Program-made: the position numbers and the translations under genes
Part shown: piece after piece, positions 61,094 to 64,000 of the stretch
Layout: each line of letters begins with the position of its first letter
Position numbering within the stretch: the stretch's first letter is position 1
Assembly: GCA_015059955.1 (NCBI GenBank)
Contig: SUZK01000007.1
Location: 1 to 64,000 of the forward strand
Length of the DNA stretch: 64,000 nucleotides
Direction of reading: 5' to 3'
DNA from: Rikenellaceae bacterium
GTDB lineage: Bacteria > Bacteroidota > Bacteroidia > Bacteroidales > Rikenellaceae
Notes under the pieces: model-generated
Told to the model about the DNA's origin: nothing
Databases searched by the model: none
The model's input: only the letters and a program-made list of their open reading frames with translations

Positions 61094-62227
61094 ATGGGAC
61101 AGAATTATATTAAGAATGCCCTTACGTTTGTTAAGGAGATATTTACTAAGAACCTCTATTTGAAGTTGTTCTACTTGCTGCTAATCGTATTTTTGTGCTA
61201 TGCACCATCGTTCTGCCAGCATACGAAGATTACCACCCCTTCGCAGGATGCTTATGAGCTTCATGAGCTTGCTCAGTGCATCGAGACCGAGGCGGAGTTG
61301 CGCCACTTTGAGCATAAGTACCATGAGATGGAGCTTGCATACCGCAACCGATATAATGGCGCTGCGGCCATCAAGTTCCGCCTTATGACACAGTCTATCG
61401 CCGACGAGGCTGCGGCACGCCGTGATGGCTTCCGCCAGATGGAGGATGCCGAGCTTAAGGCAGAGCAGACACTCATCGCGACACTCGACGATATGGATGC
61501 TGCATGGCAGATATCCATCCCATCGAAGGAGAAGGCCCTTGAGTCATATTGCAAGATTCTCGATAAGCTTGTAGCATCACATATGTCTATGCGTGCGAAG
61601 CTTTTGGAGGCTGGTATCCACTATGAGAAGGTTGCTGCTGCGGGCTACCCTGAGGATATGCTCAACAAGCAGTCTGCTATTGAGGCTGAGGCAGAGGCGA
61701 TTATGGCAGCACTTACGGCGCATCGCGATAACGCCCGTCACTATAACCTTGCTTATCGTCTTCAGACGGGTGAGTCATTCCCTAAGTCGCTACTATTGCA
61801 GCGCTACTTGGATGCCTTCGATGGCAACTACTCTCGAATTAGTAAGGGTGTCGAGTATGGCGATGTTGAGTTTATTGTCGAGCTTCTTGGCTTGGTTGAG
61901 AGCGAGGCAGAGCTTGAGCAGGTTATCGCTACGAAGAAGGCTATCTACGATGCATATATGGCCGAGGGTGATGCAGGTATGGGCAATGCCGATCTGTTTG
62001 AGGCAAAGCTCGAGGAGCCCATCGAGGCGGTTAGGGCAAACATGTTGCTGAACGCCGACTTTGAGTATTATAGGGGAGAGTTCCAGAGTGTTGCAGCCGA
62101 TAAGGATGCTATGTGGGATCGCATCAAGGCTAAGGAGGCTGCTGATGCTGCGGCAGCCGAGGCGCTCTTGAATGATCTCTCTTTCGAGAGCACCTCGGAG
62201 GGTGACTACGAGTATCTCGACTTCTAA
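61094..62227 (+). CDS. Membrane-anchored coiled-coil protein of unknown function
   Basis: A 377-residue protein. One transmembrane segment near residues 23-40 (LYLKLFYLLLIVFLCYAPSFC) anchors a long, Ala/Glu-rich helical region facing the periplasm (ELAQCIETEAELRHFEHKYHEMELAY, IADEAAARRDGFRQMEDAELKAEQTL, AEAEAIMAALTAHRDNARHY). No known domain. It is coupled to the preceding lipoprotein gene and ends before a very strong hairpin. A role in envelope structure is inferred only from layout. Confidence 0.6.
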   Translation: MGQNYIKNALTFVKEIFTKNLYLKLFYLLLIVFLCYAPSFCQHTKITTPSQDAYELHELAQCIETEAELRHFEHKYHEMELAYRNRYNGAAAIKFRLMTQSIADEAAARRDGFRQMEDAELKAEQTLIATLDDMDAAWQISIPSKEKALESYCKILDKLVASHMSMRAKLLEAGIHYEKVAAAGYPEDMLNKQSAIEAEAEAIMAALTAHRDNARHYNLAYRLQTGESFPKSLLLQRYLDAFDGNYSRISKGVEYGDVEFIVELLGLVESEAELEQVIATKKAIYDAYMAEGDAGMGNADLFEAKLEEPIEAVRANMLLNADFEYYRGEFQSVAADKDAMWDRIKAKEAADAAAAEALLNDLSFESTSEGDYEYLDF

Positions 62228-62239
62228 ACCAATCGCAAA

Positions 62240-62290
62240 TATAACAAGTAAGGGTGTCACTTCATTGAGGTGACACCCTTACTTGTTATA
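62240..62290. terminator. Strong bidirectional terminator
   Basis: A 21-bp perfect stem (TATAACAAGTAAGGGTGTCAC and its complement) around nine bases, between the convergent 61,094 and mqnC genes. The T-rich flank serves both strands. Confidence 0.9.
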
Positions 62291-62302
62291 TTATGTCAAA
62301 CA

Positions 62303-63400
62303 CTATAACGTGCGGTAGTTGTATAGCTGGTCGCGTAGCTGTGGTGTGAAGCCCGCGCGACGTATTGTCGCCTGCATAGCCTCCTTGTCGAAGCGCGTTG
62401 AGGCGCCTGCCGACGATACGACGTTCTCCTCAATCATGATTGAGCCCATGTCGTTAGCGCCACTCTTGAGTGCTATCTCGGCAACCTCCTTACCTACGGT
62501 GAGCCACGATGCCTGTATGTTCGTTATGTTGTTGAGCACTATGCGGCTCATGGCTATTATGCGTATATACTCCGTTGCTGAGAGGCGTGGTGCTATGCCC
62601 TCGCGCTCAAGCTCCGTCCCCTTGGGGCAGAACACCCAGGGTATGAAGGCCGTAAAGCCACGTGAGCCCTCGGGCTTGTGCGCTTGGAGGTCGCGGATGG
62701 TGATGAGGTGGTCGATGCGCTGATGGGGCTTCTCGACATGGCCATACATCATCGTAGCCGTAGTTGGTATGCCGAGCTGATGCGCCTCGTGCATGACCAT
62801 CACCCACTCGCGTGCCGTAGGCTTCGCGGGCGATATGCGCTTGCGAACATCCTCGGATAGTATCTCTGCACCAGCCCCTGGCAACGTGTCGAGGCCTGCC
62901 GCCTTAAGGCGTTGTAGCGTCTCTATGGTGGTTAGGTTGCTGATGGCAGCGATGTGTGACACCTCGGGGGCACCTAAGGCGTTGAGCCTCAGTTGTGGAT
63001 ACTCCTTCTTGAGCTGCTTGAATAGCGTCTCGTAGAAGTCGATGCCGAGGCGTGGATGGAGTCCTCCCTGAAGAAGTAGCTGGTCGGCACCGAGGCGTAG
63101 TGCCTCGTCAATCTTCGTGCGGTACTCCGCCATGGTCGTGATATAGCTCTGCTCCGTTTGGTGGGGCTTGCAGTGGAAGTTGCAGAAGCGACAGCCCGAC
63201 TTACATACGTTTGTGATGTTCACGTTGCGGTCTATCTGCCATGTGACCACCGTGGGGTCGGCAACACTCTCGCGGCGTAGCGTGTCAGCAACGTCGGCAA
63301 GTAGATGCAGTGGGGCCTCGTCGTATAGTGCGTATGCCTCCTCGCGTGTGAGGGGCTCACGCATGAGGGCCTTCTCAAGTATGTTGTCTATATTATTCAT
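62303..63400 (-). CDS. mqnC: Cyclic dehypoxanthinyl futalosine synthase MqnC
   Basis: A 365-residue radical SAM enzyme. The cluster motif is CKSGCRFC in VNITNVCKSGCRFCNFHC. Family marks follow: QLLLQGGLHPRLGIDFYETL, AAGLDTLPGAGAEILSEDVRKRISPAKPTAREW, TTATMMYGHVEKPHQRIDHL, and NIQASWLTVGKEVAEIALKSGANDMGSIMIEENVVSSAG. MqnC cyclises a futalosine derivative in menaquinone synthesis. MqnE is similar, but this pattern fits MqnC better. It lies five bases after the RNase R gene on the same strand. Confidence 0.85.
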   Translation of the reverse strand: MNNIDNILEKALMREPLTREEAYALYDEAPLHLLADVADTLRRESVADPTVVTWQIDRNVNITNVCKSGCRFCNFHCKPHQTEQSYITTMAEYRTKIDEALRLGADQLLLQGGLHPRLGIDFYETLFKQLKKEYPQLRLNALGAPEVSHIAAISNLTTIETLQRLKAAGLDTLPGAGAEILSEDVRKRISPAKPTAREWVMVMHEAHQLGIPTTATMMYGHVEKPHQRIDHLITIRDLQAHKPEGSRGFTAFIPWVFCPKGTELEREGIAPRLSATEYIRIIAMSRIVLNNITNIQASWLTVGKEVAEIALKSGANDMGSIMIEENVVSSAGASTRFDKEAMQATIRRAGFTPQLRDQLYNYRTL

Positions 63401-63405
63401 TGCCT

Positions 63406-64000
63406 CTATCTATTGCCTAAAAGTAACTTAAAGTCGAGAGTTCTACGCCCCATATCTACCCCCTTGACACGTATGCGCACTGGCGAGCCGAGCGTTAGAC
63501 GTATGCCCGATGAGCGACCTACAATCTCGTAGCGTGCCTCGTCGAAGCGGTAGTAGTCGTCATCGTCGATATCGCGTAGGAATGCCATGCCCTCGACATG
63601 TGTGTCATTAAGCTCGACATATACACCCCACTCGGTCATGCCCGACACCACGCCGTCGAACTCCTCGCCTATGCGATCCTTCATAAACTCGGCCATCTTA
63701 TATTTGATGCTTGCGCGCTCAGCCTCGGATGCCAATATCTCGCGCTCGGTAGAGTGTACCGCAAGGCTTTCAAGGTGAGCCTTATCCGTGCGCTTCTCAC
63801 CTGCGAGGTACGATGCCAAAATTCGGTGTACCATCATGTCGGGATAGCGACGTATGGGCGATGTGAAGTGTGTATAGTAGGGGAATGCCAAGCCGTAGTG
63901 ACCGATGTTGTCGGTGGTATATACCGCCTTAGCCATGCTTCGCACGGCAAGCGTTGTGATGGCGTTTGCCTCGGCACGACCCGCGATATTTCCGAGCAGT
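63406..64000 (-). CDS. rnr: Ribonuclease R, C-terminal part (runs off the window)
   Basis: The open frame continues to the last base, so only about 198 C-terminal residues are present. They cover the end of the RNB catalytic domain (GNIAGRAEANAITTLAVRSMAKAVYTT, then HYGLAFPYYTHFTSPIRRYPDMMVHRI, a hallmark of RNase R/RNase II) and the S1 RNA-binding domain (FDGVVSGMTEWGVYVELNDTHVEGMAFL..RLTLGSPVRIRVKGVDMGRRTLDFKLL). It degrades structured RNA 3' to 5'. The short C-terminus lacks the basic tail of the E. coli enzyme. It lies directly upstream of mqnC. Confidence 0.93.
   Translation of the reverse strand, partial: LLGNIAGRAEANAITTLAVRSMAKAVYTTDNIGHYGLAFPYYTHFTSPIRRYPDMMVHRILASYLAGEKRTDKAHLESLAVHSTEREILASEAERASIKYKMAEFMKDRIGEEFDGVVSGMTEWGVYVELNDTHVEGMAFLRDIDDDDYYRFDEARYEIVGRSSGIRLTLGSPVRIRVKGVDMGRRTLDFKLLLGNR

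Overview
The window is a piece of a Bacteroidales chromosome, most like Rikenellaceae/Alistipes. The evidence is the recurring Bacteroidetes -7 promoter element (TAnnTTTG) before many genes, Bacteroidetes-type gene families (TonB receptor with a CarboxypepD-like N-terminus, GH92/GH97 enzymes, a fused DAHP synthase-chorismate mutase) and a futalosine-type menaquinone gene (mqnC). Genus assignment is inference.

Positions 1-23,998 are an accessory region, AT-rich in many genes, full of defence-type genes, pseudogenes and recombination scars. The left edge has three copies of a tRNA-Ser-like 3' end followed by terminators. A 48-nt repeat of the tRNA-Gly 3' end plus its terminator occurs at 3.46 kb and again at the intact tRNA-Gly(GCC) at 23.93 kb. 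It frames about 20 kb that includes a truncated tyrosine recombinase, so this looks like a decayed tRNA-Gly island. Cargo in order: excisionase-like HTH protein, Schlafen/AlbA_2 protein, AIPR-type abortive-infection protein with a cold-shock-like tail, membrane-anchored KAP NTPase, a HAD-phosphoribosyltransferase-zinc-ribbon protein paired with a DprA-like protein, a RES-domain protein, a 6S-like RNA, a SLOG-type protein, a retron-like cassette and an Nmad3 protein. Outside the framed part on the left are a possible PD-(D/E)XK protein, an EamA transporter and a broken chloramphenicol acetyltransferase gene.

The most interesting locus is 17,576-21,217: promoter, about 340 nt of structured leader, a 76-residue ORF, an Xre-type HTH protein, a retron-type reverse transcriptase (NAxxH, FVDD and ITG motifs) and a KAP-type P-loop NTPase, all on the plus strand. 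It reads as a retron with an Xre/KAP accessory set, which I do not recognise as a described type.

From 24.1 kb onward the sequence is ordinary core genome: DAHP synthase/chorismate mutase and cyclophilin, yifB, dnaB, glmS, a GH13-like protein, ubiE/menG, an ABC permease, comF and priA, a YitT protein, an rlmN-GH97-GH92-GH92 operon, a TonB-like protein, hflX, upp, a metal-linked cluster (HMA protein, TonB receptor, His/Cys-rich protein), recQ, a 3'-5' exonuclease, an RlmI-like methyltransferase, two envelope proteins, mqnC and the C-terminal part of RNase R, which runs off the right edge.
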